64,000 bases of DNA, taken from the NCBI RefSeq assembly GCF_900114735.1, contig NZ_FOUA01000002.1, positions 349,262-413,261 on the forward strand, read 5' to 3'. The DNA comes from Halopseudomonas bauzanensis (GTDB lineage Bacteria; Pseudomonadota; Gammaproteobacteria; Pseudomonadales; Pseudomonadaceae). Position numbers and translations under genes: made by a program. The notes under the pieces are model-generated. The model saw only the letters and a program-made list of their open reading frames with translations, was not told where the DNA came from and searched no databases. How positions within the stretch are numbered: the stretch's first letter is position 1; the number at the start of each line of letters is the position of its first letter. Of this stretch, positions 26,999 through 39,578 are shown piece by piece.

Positions 26999-27376
26999 AT
27001 GATTGATGATGAGTCGCGCATCGAGACGCTGGAACCGGATAAGGATGCTCGCCTGTGGGCGATGATTGCGCATCTGGCCGGGTTTCTCGGTTATTTCCTT
27101 CCGGTAATCGGCAGCCTGATCGGCCCGCTGATCATCTGGCAGATGAAGAAGTAGCTGCATCCCTTTGTCGATGACCAGGGCAAGGAGGCGCTCAATTTCC
27201 AGATTACGGTCGCCATCGCGGTGCTGGTCTGCCTGCTGCTGATGATCGTGGCGATCGGCTTTCTGCTGATCTGGGTGGTGGGGGTCGGTGCGATCGTGCT
27301 GATGATCATCGCCGCGATCAAGGCCAACGAAGGTACGGCCTATCGTTATCCGTTCTGCCTGCGCTTGATCAAGTAA
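26999..27376 (+). pseudogene. DUF4870 membrane protein gene interrupted by an in-frame TAG
   Basis: Translated through the stop, the frame gives a 125-residue DUF4870 protein: an acidic start, WAMIAHLAGFLGYFLPVIG, then HPFVDDQGKEALNFQ and two further hydrophobic segments. Codon 52 (27152-27154) is TAG, where relatives usually have a sense codon just before the HPFVDDQGKEALNFQ motif. A good GAGGAG ribosome site and a terminator remain, and the sequence after the stop is still fully conserved, so the mutation is recent or is a sequencing error. A DUF4870 gene lies between rph and crc in P. aeruginosa. Confidence 0.75.
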
Positions 27377-27382
27377 GGCCTG

Positions 27383-27410
27383 GCCGGCCACCGCCCGGTG
27401 GTCGGCTTTT
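27383..27410 (+). terminator. Rho-independent terminator after the DUF4870 gene
   Basis: A 10-bp GC-rich stem (GCCGGCCACC / GGTGGTCGGC, one G-U pair) with a GCCC loop is followed by TTTT. Confidence 0.75.
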
Positions 27411-27499
27411 CCAGTGTTATCCGATTCCCTCGATTCTTGCGGCGCTTGCTGATCGCGCCGGCCCGATCTTGCTGAACGAGCCGGGCGTGGCAGGGCGGA

Positions 27500-28453
27500 T
27501 CAGGGGGTAGCGGCGACCGCGGTGGCGTTCGCTTCGCTGTCCAGCACCATGGTTTCAATATCCTCGATCACCTGCAATGCAGCCAGCGGTCCGCCGGTGG
27601 AGGTCCACACGGAACCGTCGACGGCGCTGTACTGATTGGCCTTGACCGATTCCATTTGCAGGAACATGGGGGTTTGCTCCGCCTGACGCATGGCGTTTAC
27701 CGCATCGCCAGTGGTGGCCAGGGTGCCGACGACCAGCCAATCCGCGTCCAGCATGGCCAGTGATTCCAGGCTCAGCGACATGGAGTGGGTGGTGCCCGGC
27801 TCCTGCTGATGACCCGGGCGCACCAGACCCAGGTCATGGGCAACGGTACTGGCGAAGGAATCCTTGAGCATGTAGGCCGGCCCTTTGGGGTTCCAGCGTG
27901 CAATGCTGATCGTTTCGCCCTGATGCTCGCTGAGCTTGTCGCGGCCCTCGGCGGCGCGGGCCTTGTAGCGCTCAAGCAGTTGCTGGCCTTCGGCTTCGCG
28001 GTTGAGGATGTTGGCGACGCGCAGCGTGGCGTCCATCCAGTATTCTCCCAGCGCATAGGACACGGCGGTCGGTGCGATTTCATTGAGAATCGCCAGCTGC
28101 TCGGGTTTCTGCGGACCGGTGAGGATCAAGTCCGGCTGCAGCTCCAGCAGGGCTTCCAGGTTGGGATCGTTGAGGAGGCCGACCGAGCGGGTCTGCGCCG
28201 GTACCTTGCCTTCCAGATAGCGTGGTGGCGACGCCTGGCCACGGCCATCGGTGGTGCCCACCGGGGTGATACCCAGAGCCAGCGCGGTATCCAGATCCAG
28301 TTCACTGAGGGTCACGATACGCTTGGGCTCGGCGGGGACCGTTAATTGGTTGCCCTGGGCGTCTTCGACCTGACGGGTCTCGGCCAAGGCACCGACGCTG
28401 GCCAGCCCGGCCAGCAGCAGCGCCAGGGCGCTGCGATAGATTGATGTGGTCAT
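27500..28453 (-). CDS. Fe-siderophore ABC transporter, periplasmic binding protein
   Basis: A 317-residue FecB/FepB-type binding protein (cluster A-II). Residues 1-24 are a signal peptide ending ALA/E. It has the typical PKRIVTLSELDLDTALALG start of the first lobe and LDADWLVVGTL in the second. It should deliver a ferric siderophore to the two permeases encoded upstream. It is the last gene of the set and has its own Fur-box-like site, allowing higher expression than the membrane parts. No TonB receptor or siderophore synthesis gene is adjacent, so the chelate is unknown. Confidence 0.88.
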   Translation of the reverse strand: MTTSIYRSALALLLAGLASVGALAETRQVEDAQGNQLTVPAEPKRIVTLSELDLDTALALGITPVGTTDGRGQASPPRYLEGKVPAQTRSVGLLNDPNLEALLELQPDLILTGPQKPEQLAILNEIAPTAVSYALGEYWMDATLRVANILNREAEGQQLLERYKARAAEGRDKLSEHQGETISIARWNPKGPAYMLKDSFASTVAHDLGLVRPGHQQEPGTTHSMSLSLESLAMLDADWLVVGTLATTGDAVNAMRQAEQTPMFLQMESVKANQYSAVDGSVWTSTGGPLAALQVIEDIETMVLDSEANATAVAATP

Positions 28454-28505
28454 GGGAATGTCCTGTGACGGGGAAAGTGAGGGGATGATATCACTTGTTG
28501 ATATT

Positions 28506-28524
28506 AATAACGATTCTCATTAAA
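28506..28524 (-). promoter_or_regulatory. Fur-box-like site upstream of the binding-protein gene
   Basis: On the minus strand TTTAATGAGAATCGTTATT matches the 19-bp Fur consensus GATAATGATAATCATTATC at 14 positions. It lies 53 bases before the start codon. It suggests iron repression. Confidence 0.65.
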
Positions 28525-28546
28525 GGGTCAAATTGTCTCACCCACG

Positions 28547-29329
28547 TCAGGACGTCCGCCGACGCGGTACGATCACCGGCGCACCGTCATCCGGTGCGGC
28601 GAGAATATCCACATTGGTGTTGTACAACCGATCCACCAATGCCTTGGTGATGACCTCCCGCGCAGGACCCATGGCGGCGACCCGCCCTTCATCAAGGGCG
28701 ATCAGCTCATCGCAGTAGCGCGCCGCCATGCCCAGGTCATGGATCACGATCAGTACCGTGCGGTTCTCGGTGGTGATGTGGCGGATCGACTCCATCACTT
28801 CGGTCTGCAGGCCGATATCCAGCGCGCTGGTGGGCTCGTCCAGCAGGATCAGGTCGGTATTCTGCGCCAGGATCATGCCCAGCCAGGCGCGCTGGGCCTG
28901 GCCGCCGGACAGGGAAGAGGCAATGCGCTGCCATAAAGGCTCCAGCTGCATGATGTCCCGGGCGCGGGCCACCTGCCGGGCATCCTCTGCGCTCCATTGG
29001 TTGAACCACCCCTGATGCGGGTGGCGACCGTACTGCACCAGTTGCTCTACCCGTATACCCTCGGCCATTACCGGCCGCTGGGGCAGGAATGCCAGTTGCC
29101 GGGCCAGTGCCTTGGTGGAGAAACTGGCCAGCGCCTGGCCCTGGATATCCACCTCGCCTTGCTGCAGCGGCAGTTGTCCCGCCAGCAATTTGAGCAGGGT
29201 GGATTTGCCACTGCCATTTGGCCCGACGATGCCAATCAGCTTGCCCCGGGGCAGGCTGAAAGATACATCGTGCAGAACCGGTTTCTGGTGATAGCCAAAT
29301 TGCAGATTGCGTACTTGCAGAACTGTCAT
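28547..29329 (-). CDS. Fe-siderophore ABC transporter, ATP-binding protein
   Basis: A 260-residue FecE/FepC-type ATPase: Walker A GPNGSGKST, Q-loop LAFLPQRP, signature LSGGQAQRAW, Walker B LILLDEPTSALD and switch His in VIHDLG. It powers uptake through the two upstream permeases. The start at ATG 29329 overlaps the permease stop (TGATG), a sign of coupled translation; a longer in-frame start lies inside the permease gene. Confidence 0.95.
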   Translation of the reverse strand: MTVLQVRNLQFGYHQKPVLHDVSFSLPRGKLIGIVGPNGSGKSTLLKLLAGQLPLQQGEVDIQGQALASFSTKALARQLAFLPQRPVMAEGIRVEQLVQYGRHPHQGWFNQWSAEDARQVARARDIMQLEPLWQRIASSLSGGQAQRAWLGMILAQNTDLILLDEPTSALDIGLQTEVMESIRHITTENRTVLIVIHDLGMAARYCDELIALDEGRVAAMGPAREVITKALVDRLYNTNVDILAAPDDGAPVIVPRRRTS

Positions 29330-30372
29330 CAGTCGGACCACTGTCTGTCTTTGATCAGGAGGAAGAGCAGCAGGAAGCCGCCCAAGATGCGGGTCATGAT
29401 GCCGGTCGGGATTTCATTGGGCTGGGCCAGCACCCGTACCAGAATGTCGCTGCCCATGAGCATTACGGCGCCGCACAGCGCCGCCAGCCAGATCGGCGCC
29501 AGATTATCGCGGGTAAGCCAGGAGGCCAGGATGGGCGCGGCCATCGCCACGAAGATTACCGGCCCGCCGATCGCGGTGCCCAGCGAGGCCACCAGGATCG
29601 CCAGCCCGAGTATGCCCAGCTGTACCAGCGGCACGTTCACGCCCAGATTACGCGCCGTGGCGTCGCCGAAGCGCAGCAGCGCCAGCGGTCGGTTGATCAG
29701 TGCCATGAGCGGGCACAGCGCCAGCAGAATCAGGGTGATGGGCTGGGTGGTCTGGTAGCTGACATGGGCGAAGTGCCCCATGGTCCATAGATAGACGCTG
29801 CCCAGGTGAGTCAGGGGCTGGGTGGACATGGCGAACTCGCCGACGGCATTGAACAGCTCGGAAATCGCGATGCCAATGATGATGAACAGATAGCCCTGCT
29901 CCCCCGGCCGACGGCACAGTACGAACAGCGCCACCGCGGCCAATGCCGCACCCAGCGGCGATGCCCACCAAGGCCAGCTGCCCAGGGTGAGATAGAGAGC
30001 GAATACGATGACTGCCAGCGAAGCGCCCTCGTTGACCCCAACCATGTCCGGGGTCGCCAGCCGGTTGCGCACCAGCGTCTGGATCAGGCAGCCGGCCATA
30101 CCCATCGCCAGCCCGGCCACCACCACCCCGGTGACCCGTGGCAGGCGGATCTTGTACACCATGATCTCATGCAGCTTGCTGCCCTGACCGCCCAGGGTGG
30201 CAATGACCTCGCGCATGCTCATGTCCGCCGAGCCGATACTCACCGACAGGACGAATAACAACAGCAGGGTGATCAGCATCAGCAAGGTCATCAGCCAGGT
30301 GCGGCGGTGCAGCAGCACGGTGGCCTTGCCCAGCTGCAGACGCCATACGCCGGAAGGGATGCTCGTGTTCAT
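29329..30372 (-). CDS. Fe-siderophore ABC transporter permease 2 (FecD/FepG type)
   Basis: A 347-residue FecCD-family inner-membrane protein with about nine to ten hydrophobic helices. LPRVTGVVVAGLAMGMAGCL, NRLATPDMVGVNEGAS and FVAMAAPILASWLT are family-conserved segments. The ATG at 30372 comes 2 bases after the stop of permease 1. It pairs with permease 1 to form the channel. Confidence 0.94.
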   Translation of the reverse strand: MNTSIPSGVWRLQLGKATVLLHRRTWLMTLLMLITLLLLFVLSVSIGSADMSMREVIATLGGQGSKLHEIMVYKIRLPRVTGVVVAGLAMGMAGCLIQTLVRNRLATPDMVGVNEGASLAVIVFALYLTLGSWPWWASPLGAALAAVALFVLCRRPGEQGYLFIIIGIAISELFNAVGEFAMSTQPLTHLGSVYLWTMGHFAHVSYQTTQPITLILLALCPLMALINRPLALLRFGDATARNLGVNVPLVQLGILGLAILVASLGTAIGGPVIFVAMAAPILASWLTRDNLAPIWLAALCGAVMLMGSDILVRVLAQPNEIPTGIMTRILGGFLLLFLLIKDRQWSD

Positions 30373-30374
30373 CG

Positions 30375-31412
30375 TCACCTCACCGTCAACAGCGAGCGGA
30401 AACCGCCGCGTAACACAATGGCGATCAGCACCGGCGCGCCGATCACCGCCAACAGCGTACCCACCGGCATCTCGAAGGGCTGGATCACCCAGCGCGCCAG
30501 GATGTCGGCGGCCAGCAGGAACAACATGCCGAACAGGGCGGAAAATACCATCTGGGTGATCAGTTTCACCGGTTCCACCAGGCGCGCGCAGTAGGCCGCC
30601 AGGAAGCCGACGAAGCCGATCGGGCCGGCCAGGGAAATAGCGCAGGCGGTGAACAGAGTGGACGCCACCAGCACGCCGATGCGCACCCGGGTGGTATGGA
30701 TGCCCAACGCCTTGGCCTGCGAGTCGCCCATTTGCATCAAGGTCAGTTGCCGACAGAGCATGGCCGCCAGACCCAGTGCGACGAGGACGACGGGGGTGAT
30801 GATGCGCACTGCATCCAGCTCCGAGGCGGATAGCGAGCCCAGGTTCCAGAAACGGAATTGCTCCAGCGCCGTCTGGTTGGCCAGCAGCAGATAGTTCGAC
30901 AGCCCGCCAAAGACCGCGCTGAGCGCCACCCCGGCGAGGATCAGTTTCAGTGGGCTGGCCTGCCCCAACATCAACCCGATGCCCAACACCACCAGGTTGC
31001 CGAGCAGTGCGCCAGCGCTTGACCACACCAGATAGCCCTGGGTCGATTCGACCCCGAAATAGATCAGCCCGATCACCAGCCCCATGACCGCTCCGGCGTT
31101 GACCCCCAACAGACCCGGCTCGGCCAGGGGGTTGCGCGTGGCACTCTGCAGCAGGCTGGCTGCTACCGCCAGGCTACCCCCCACCAACAGTGCGGCCAGG
31201 GTACGCGGCATGCGCAGGGTATGGATAATCATTGCCAGTTTGTCATCGGCGAGCAGGGCGGCATCGCCACGGAAATAGCCGAATACCTGCGCGGCGCCAT
31301 ACACGCCCGCGCCGGTGGCCATGGACAGCATGAGCAGAGCGGTGAGTAGAGCGGCACCGGTTGCCAGCAGCGCCCACTGGTGTGTGGGCAGATTGATTGC
31401 AGTTTTTACCAT
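30375..31412 (-). CDS. Fe-siderophore ABC transporter permease 1 (FecC/FepD type)
   Basis: A FecCD-family permease with LRMPRTLAALLVGGSLAVAA, NPLAEPGLLGVNAGA and GFVGFLAAYCARL. I place the start at ATG 31412 (345 residues, weak AGGA site); a GTG at 31439 would add nine residues and has no ribosome site. It is first gene of the permease-permease-ATPase unit. A Fur-box-like site is located about 170 bases upstream. Confidence 0.92.
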   Translation of the reverse strand: MVKTAINLPTHQWALLATGAALLTALLMLSMATGAGVYGAAQVFGYFRGDAALLADDKLAMIIHTLRMPRTLAALLVGGSLAVAASLLQSATRNPLAEPGLLGVNAGAVMGLVIGLIYFGVESTQGYLVWSSAGALLGNLVVLGIGLMLGQASPLKLILAGVALSAVFGGLSNYLLLANQTALEQFRFWNLGSLSASELDAVRIITPVVLVALGLAAMLCRQLTLMQMGDSQAKALGIHTTRVRIGVLVASTLFTACAISLAGPIGFVGFLAAYCARLVEPVKLITQMVFSALFGMLFLLAADILARWVIQPFEMPVGTLLAVIGAPVLIAIVLRGGFRSLLTVR

Positions 31413-31581
31413 TGTCCTGATCGATGCATTCTCAACCACACCGGCAACACTGCTGCGGCCCGTTCATGGATGGATAGTGACGCGGTCTGACGGTGCCTGG
31501 CTGCTGCACTGAAAGAGAGTGAGGTCCACGGGGGCTGCGGCAAGAGTCGATGACTCGTGCTGCCAATGGTGAGGTTTTTAT

Positions 31582-31600
31582 GATAATGGGAAGTAATATC
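31582..31600 (-). promoter_or_regulatory. Fur-box-like site upstream of the permease operon
   Basis: GATAATGGGAAGTAATATC matches the 19-bp Fur consensus at 14 positions. It lies in the 287-base gap between the P450 gene and the first permease. The distance to the start codon is rather long (about 170 bases), so an untranslated leader would be needed. Confidence 0.5.
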
Positions 31601-31652
31601 AATCGCATCATACGCCTATGCGCAGCGGCTGTCGCCCCTTGGAAGGCGCTGC

Positions 31653-31677
31653 CCGGGCGGCAATCTGTCGCGCCCGG
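31653..31677 (-). terminator. Possible terminator after the P450 gene
   Basis: A perfect 7-bp GC stem (CCGGGCG / CGCCCGG, 11-nt loop) lies 23 bases beyond the P450 stop codon. There is no T-tract. Confidence 0.35.
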
Positions 31678-31699
31678 CATTAGATCGGGAGGAGTGGGG

Positions 31700-32854
31700 T
31701 CAGCGCAGGCGCAGCGGCAGGCGGGCGTAACCGCTCGAAGGGTAGGTCGCCAGCAACGCGGATTGCCCGGCGATCAGGCTGAGTTCACGGCTGTGCTGTA
31801 ACAGGCTGCGCATGATGATGACCAGCTCCATGCGGGCTAGCGGCGCGCCGGGGCACACATGTATGCCTGCGCCATACAGCAGGTTCAGCGACGGGTCGCG
31901 GTCCAGGGAAAAGCGTTCCGGCTGGGTGAACACGGCAGGGTCTCGGTTGGCGGCGATCCAGTTGATGGTGATGGCTTGCTCTGCCTCGATGTGTTGGCCG
32001 TCAAACTCAACCGGACAAGCGGTGCGCCGGCGGTTATCGACCAGCGGGCCGTGCAGGCGCAGGATCTCATCGTTGGCCTGCCACAATAGTTCGGGGTTGT
32101 CGCGCAGTTGCTGCTGGACCTCGGGATGCACGGCCAGAAACTGCGCCAGGATACCGACCGAGGCGGCGATGGTACCGACTTCGCCGACCGTCCAGTTGCG
32201 CAGGATGCTGGCAATTTCCTGATCGCTCAGCGGCCGGTCATCAATCTGTTCCCGCATCAGCGCGGTGGTGACATCGTCATCGGCTTCGCTGTCAGCCTGG
32301 CGGCGCATCCTCAGCAGATCCGCGATCAGCGTATCGAACTCCTGCGCCAGTTCTTTCAGTGCCGCACGGTTACGAGCCAGGGTGGCCCGGGCATTGCGGG
32401 TAGCCCAACTGAGCAGCGGGTCCTGCAGGTTCAGCGGCCAGCCCATGAAGGCGCACTGAATGCGCAGGGCGAAGGGCTGGGCGTAGTCAGCCATCACCTC
32501 GATGTGGTCCTGGTGCAGGACGCTGGTCGCCAGGTCCTCGGCGATTGCCCGGCAAATGGGCTCGAACTCAGCCATGCGCTCGGCGTTGAAGTAGGGCTCG
32601 ATGATTTTCCGATAGGCTGTATGTTCCGGCGGGTCCATGCCGTTAGGTACGGATACGTGACGCGATACCTGGTTGCTGAAGCTGGCATGATCGAGCAGAA
32701 CGCGGCGGACATCGGCATGGCGAAACAGGCTCCAGCCGGCATAGTCGCTGTGAGCAACGGGGCAGTGCTCGCGCATGGCGTCATAGGCGGCGCGCTGGTC
32801 ACGCAGAACGCTATCGGACCGGGGGTCCCAATCCTGCTTCAACGATTCGGACAT
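31700..32854 (-). CDS. Cytochrome P450
   Basis: A 384-residue soluble bacterial P450. The heme-ligand loop YGAGIHVCPGAPLARME contains the axial cysteine, and EILRLHG supplies ExxR of the K helix. The I-helix reads NWTVGEVGTIAASVG, so the usual acid-Thr pair is altered (Glu and Thr separated by two residues), which may affect oxygen activation. ATG 32854 has AGGA upstream; a longer frame lacks support. No ferredoxin or reductase gene is close by. Hydroxylation of an unknown substrate is the only safe statement. Confidence 0.92.
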   Translation of the reverse strand: MSESLKQDWDPRSDSVLRDQRAAYDAMREHCPVAHSDYAGWSLFRHADVRRVLLDHASFSNQVSRHVSVPNGMDPPEHTAYRKIIEPYFNAERMAEFEPICRAIAEDLATSVLHQDHIEVMADYAQPFALRIQCAFMGWPLNLQDPLLSWATRNARATLARNRAALKELAQEFDTLIADLLRMRRQADSEADDDVTTALMREQIDDRPLSDQEIASILRNWTVGEVGTIAASVGILAQFLAVHPEVQQQLRDNPELLWQANDEILRLHGPLVDNRRRTACPVEFDGQHIEAEQAITINWIAANRDPAVFTQPERFSLDRDPSLNLLYGAGIHVCPGAPLARMELVIIMRSLLQHSRELSLIAGQSALLATYPSSGYARLPLRLR

Positions 32855-33026
32855 ACGACAATTCCTGTGAAACGCAGACAGCCGCACAGGGCAGCCAGAT
32901 GCATTCATATAAGGGGAAGTGGTAATAAGCCGGGTTGAGTTTAGCGCGAGCGAAATGATCAGTAATTGATCAATATCAAGAACGGCAGGCAGGGGAAACG
33001 GGCGCCGAGACAGCGCCCGCCAGCGA

Positions 33027-33806
33027 TCAGATGCTCAGCACCCAATCGTAGTCGATGATGACCGGAGCATGCTCCGAGAAGCGCACCTTGCGCGGAATTG
33101 CCGCATGCTTCACGAAACGGCGCAGGCCAGGGGTCAGGATCTGGTAGTCCATGCGCAGGCCGAGATTCAGGTCCTGGGCCTGTTCGCTATCCGGCCACCA
33201 GCTGTACAGATCGGACTCGCGGGTGACTTCGCGCAGGGCATCGACATAGCCCAGGGTGCCGAAGATTTCATCCATCCAGGCCCGCTCCGGCGCCATGAAG
33301 CCAGGCTGGTGCTGACAGTCGCGCCAGTTCTTCACGTCCAGTTTCAGATGTGCGGTGTGCAGCGAGCCGCAATAGATGAACTCGCGGCGCTTGCGGCGCT
33401 GCTTGGTCAGGTAGGTGGTGAAGTCATTCATGAACTTGAATTTCTGGTTCAGACTGGCATCCCCGTCCCGGCCCGACGGCAGCAGCAGGCAACCGATGCT
33501 GACCTTGTCGAAATCCGCCTGGATATAACGCCCGTAACGATCGGCCAGCTCGAAGCCGAGCCCCATGATGATCGCCTTGGGTGCGGTCTTGGTATAAATG
33601 GCTACGCCGCCCTGGCTGGGCACTTCCGCTTCGAAGCAATATTGCCAGTAGCCTTCAAGCCAATAGGGGTCCTGTTCCAGCTCGGGAGCGGTGACGCGTA
33701 TGTCCTGAAGGCAGATGACGTCCGCATCCTGCGTGCGCAGCCAGTCAAACAGACCCCGGGCCGCAGCGGCCTCGACACCGTTGACATTAAGACTGATTAT
33801 TCGCAT
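33027..33806 (-). CDS. crc: Catabolite repression control protein Crc
   Basis: A 259-residue protein of the ExoIII/AP-endonuclease fold, exactly the length of Pseudomonas Crc, with MRIISLNVNG, DRYGRYIQADFDKVSIG and DEIFGTLGYVDALREVTRE. It works with Hfq to block translation of catabolic mRNAs when preferred carbon sources are present and is not a nuclease in Pseudomonas. ATG 33806 is preceded by GGGAG. It is divergent from pyrE, as in P. aeruginosa. The inserted catabolic and P450 genes could be among its targets, but this is not shown. Confidence 0.95.
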   Translation of the reverse strand: MRIISLNVNGVEAAAARGLFDWLRTQDADVICLQDIRVTAPELEQDPYWLEGYWQYCFEAEVPSQGGVAIYTKTAPKAIIMGLGFELADRYGRYIQADFDKVSIGCLLLPSGRDGDASLNQKFKFMNDFTTYLTKQRRKRREFIYCGSLHTAHLKLDVKNWRDCQHQPGFMAPERAWMDEIFGTLGYVDALREVTRESDLYSWWPDSEQAQDLNLGLRMDYQILTPGLRRFVKHAAIPRKVRFSEHAPVIIDYDWVLSI

Positions 33807-33884
33807 ACATGGCTCCCTCAAATTCGTGCGTGTATGATACCCGAGCTGAAAGGAATTTTGTTATAGATGAGGGTAATAGAATAG

Positions 33885-34529
33885 ATGCATGAGTATCAGT
33901 GGGAATTTATTCGGTTTGCGCTGGATCGCAATGTTTTGCGCTTCGGTGAATTTACCCTCAAGTCTGGACGCCAGAGCCCTTACTTCTTCAATGCCGGCTT
34001 GTTCAATACTGGCAGTTCGCTGGCCCGGTTGGGGCGCTACTATGCCCAGGCGCTGATCCACAATGGTCCGAAGGAGTTCGACATGATCTTCGGGCCGGCC
34101 TACAAGGGTATTCCGCTGGCGGCGGCTACGGCCGTTTCCCTGGCTGACAGCTTTGATATCGATCTGCCATACTGTTTCAATCGCAAGGAAGCCAAGGACC
34201 ACGGTGAAGGTGGTTCTCTGGTGGGCGCGCCGCTGCAGGGTCGGGTGGTAATCGTCGATGATGTCATCACCGCCGGGACGGCGATCCGCGAGGTCATGCA
34301 GATTATCCAGGCGGCAGGCGCCGAGCCGGCCGCGGTGATGGTAGCGCTAGATCGCCAGGAGCGGGGCCAGGGCGAGCTGTCAGCTATTCAGGAAGTCGAG
34401 CGTGATTTCGGCATCCCGGTGGTGAGCATCGTGTCGCTGACCCAGATTCTTGCGTTTCTTGAAGACGACGCGCAATTGCGCAAATACCTGCCTGCAGTGC
34501 AGGCGTATCGCGAGCAGTACGGCATCTGA
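33885..34529 (+). CDS. pyrE: Orotate phosphoribosyltransferase
   Basis: Converts orotate and PRPP to OMP in pyrimidine synthesis. The PRPP-binding motif [16 protein letters not shown] is at about residues 121-136, and [18 protein letters not shown] is the conserved N-terminal part. Length 214 is usual. It is divergent from crc with a 78-base gap. Confidence 0.97.
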   Translation: MHEYQWEFIRFALDRNVLRFGEFTLKSGRQSPYFFNAGLFNTGSSLARLGRYYAQALIHNGPKEFDMIFGPAYKGIPLAAATAVSLADSFDIDLPYCFNRKEAKDHGEGGSLVGAPLQGRVVIVDDVITAGTAIREVMQIIQAAGAEPAAVMVALDRQERGQGELSAIQEVERDFGIPVVSIVSLTQILAFLEDDAQLRKYLPAVQAYREQYGI

Positions 34530-34569
34530 GCGGAGGCCGTCAACCAAGCCAGGACAGGGTGGTCCAGTT

Positions 34570-35172
34570 ATGCAGAAAAGGATTGGGTATCGAGCTATGG
34601 CCGTGGTTCTCGGCAGTATTGCGCTTGCCGCCGAGGCCCAGTCCGCCGACCTGTATCGCTACGTCAATGACAAGGGCATCACGGTGCTGGACCGCAGCGT
34701 GCCGCCCCAGCATGTCAGTCGCGGTTATGAGGTGCTCGATGGCGATGGCCGGGTAAAGCAGGTGGTGCCGGCGGCGCTCACGCCCGAGGAACGGGAGGCG
34801 GCGCGGGCCGCCGAGCGCGAGCAGCAGCAGCGCCGCAGCGCCGACGAGACCCTGCTGCGGTTGTATTCCAGTGTGGAAGACCTCGACCGTGCCTACAGTC
34901 GCCAGGTCCAGCAGATCGAGAACCTGATTGCCACTTCCGAAACGGGCATTCTCACCCTGAACAACCAGCGCGAAGACTTGCTGAGCCGGGCGGCGGTGCA
35001 GGAGCGGGCTGGTCGCAAGGTAGACCCGCAGATTCTCCGGGAGTTGGCGGAAGTAGAAGCGGAGCAGCAGCGCCTGCAGCGGCTGATCAATAACAACCGT
35101 CAGGATATCGCGACGGTCAATGACACCTTCGCCAATCGCCGTCAGCGGTTGCAGTTGTTGCTGGCAGACTGA
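34570..35172 (+). CDS. DUF4124 domain periplasmic protein with coiled coil
   Basis: A 200-residue protein with a signal peptide (residues 1-25), a short DUF4124 domain (LYRYVNDKGITVLDRSVPP) and then a Gln/Glu/Arg-rich helical region (about 70-200) likely to form a coiled coil. DUF4124 has no known catalytic role and occurs at the start of several envelope proteins. It follows pyrE by 40 bases. ATG 34570 is chosen because it starts the signal peptide; a longer frame overlaps pyrE. Confidence 0.8.
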   Translation: MQKRIGYRAMAVVLGSIALAAEAQSADLYRYVNDKGITVLDRSVPPQHVSRGYEVLDGDGRVKQVVPAALTPEEREAARAAEREQQQRRSADETLLRLYSSVEDLDRAYSRQVQQIENLIATSETGILTLNNQREDLLSRAAVQERAGRKVDPQILRELAEVEAEQQRLQRLINNNRQDIATVNDTFANRRQRLQLLLAD

Positions 35173-35204
35173 GGCGATTCAGCGCTTCAAGCTGCCAGCG
35201 CAAG

Positions 35205-35636
35205 TTATAGCTGAACGCTGGTTTTCTCGAAGGCAGCGATGGCCTCGCGGAACGCTTGCGGGATGGCTTGCGGCCGCCGGGTTGTCATATCCGCATGCAC
35301 GTAGACGATTTCCCCGGTTACCAGCAGTTGCTGTTCGCGGTAGATACCGATGGCGAACTGCATGCTGCTGTTGCCCAGCCGGGCGATACGCACATGAATC
35401 TGCAACACATCGTCGAAGCAGGCTGGCGCCTGATACTCCAGCAAGGTCCGTACGGCAAAGAAGTCGCTGCCGCTGACACCGGTGTCAGGGTGCACCTCCC
35501 GCAGAGCACGGAAATACTCGGTAATGCCCACATCGGCATAGGTCAGATAATGACCATTGAACACGATGCCCTGGGGGTCGGCTTCGGCCCAGCGCACGCG
35601 CAGCGGGCAGCTGAACCGGAAGTCGCTCTGCTGCAT
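35205..35636 (-). CDS. YbgC-like acyl-CoA thioesterase (hotdog fold)
   Basis: A 143-residue 4HBT-family protein. RWAEADPQGIVFNGHYLTYAD contains the Asp of the YbgC/4-hydroxybenzoyl-CoA thioesterase active site. It hydrolyses acyl-CoA or acyl-ACP esters; the natural substrate is uncertain. The start at ATG 35636 has GGAG 8 bases upstream. It begins just after argB on the same strand and may be cotranscribed. Confidence 0.87.
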   Translation of the reverse strand: MQQSDFRFSCPLRVRWAEADPQGIVFNGHYLTYADVGITEYFRALREVHPDTGVSGSDFFAVRTLLEYQAPACFDDVLQIHVRIARLGNSSMQFAIGIYREQQLLVTGEIVYVHADMTTRRPQAIPQAFREAIAAFEKTSVQL

Positions 35637-35641
35637 GTGGT

Positions 35642-39080
<3,439 letters not shown>

Positions 39081-39113
39081 CTTTGTGTATTGCCTCCCTG
39101 CAAATCAAAGAAA

Positions 39114-39569
39114 TCAGTGGCTGCCGGTGTGTCCGAACCCACCTGCGCCGCGCTGGCTGTCGTCGAATTCGCTGACGATCTCCAGCTGCGCCTGGACCAC
39201 CGGGACCAGTACCAGCTGGGCGATGCGTTCGCCCGGCTCGATGGTGAAAGCCTGCTGCCCGCGGTTCCAGCAGGACACCATCAGCTCGCCCTGGTAATCC
39301 GAATCGATCAATCCGACCAGGTTGCCCAGCACAATGCCATGTTTATGGCCCAGCCCCGAGCGTGGCAGGATCATCGCCGCCAGCCCGGGATCGGCGATGT
39401 GGATGGCCATGCCGCTGGGCAGCAGCGTGGTCTGGCCAGGCTCCAGCGTCAGCGGCGCGTCGATCATGGCCCGCAGATCCAGCCCGGCGGAGCCTGTGGT
39501 GGCGTAGGTGGGCAGCGGCCATTGTTGGCCGAGGCGGGGGTCGAGAATGCGGGCTTGCAGGGCGTGCAT
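39114..39569 (-). CDS. dut: Deoxyuridine 5'-triphosphate nucleotidohydrolase
   Basis: Hydrolyses dUTP to dUMP, preventing uracil in DNA. All five trimeric dUTPase motifs are visible, including [37 protein letters not shown] and the C-terminal [12 protein letters not shown]. Length 151 is usual. ATG 39569 follows coaBC by 9 bases and has GAGGA upstream. Confidence 0.97.
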   Translation of the reverse strand: MHALQARILDPRLGQQWPLPTYATTGSAGLDLRAMIDAPLTLEPGQTTLLPSGMAIHIADPGLAAMILPRSGLGHKHGIVLGNLVGLIDSDYQGELMVSCWNRGQQAFTIEPGERIAQLVLVPVVQAQLEIVSEFDDSQRGAGGFGHTGSH

Positions 39570-39578
39570 GGTGTTTCC

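Noticed and set aside
26981..27391. 136-codon minus-strand frame over the broken DUF4870 gene
   Set aside because: His/Asp/Gln-rich antisense; the + strand retains the DUF4870 motif on both sides of the stop, a ribosome site and a terminator.
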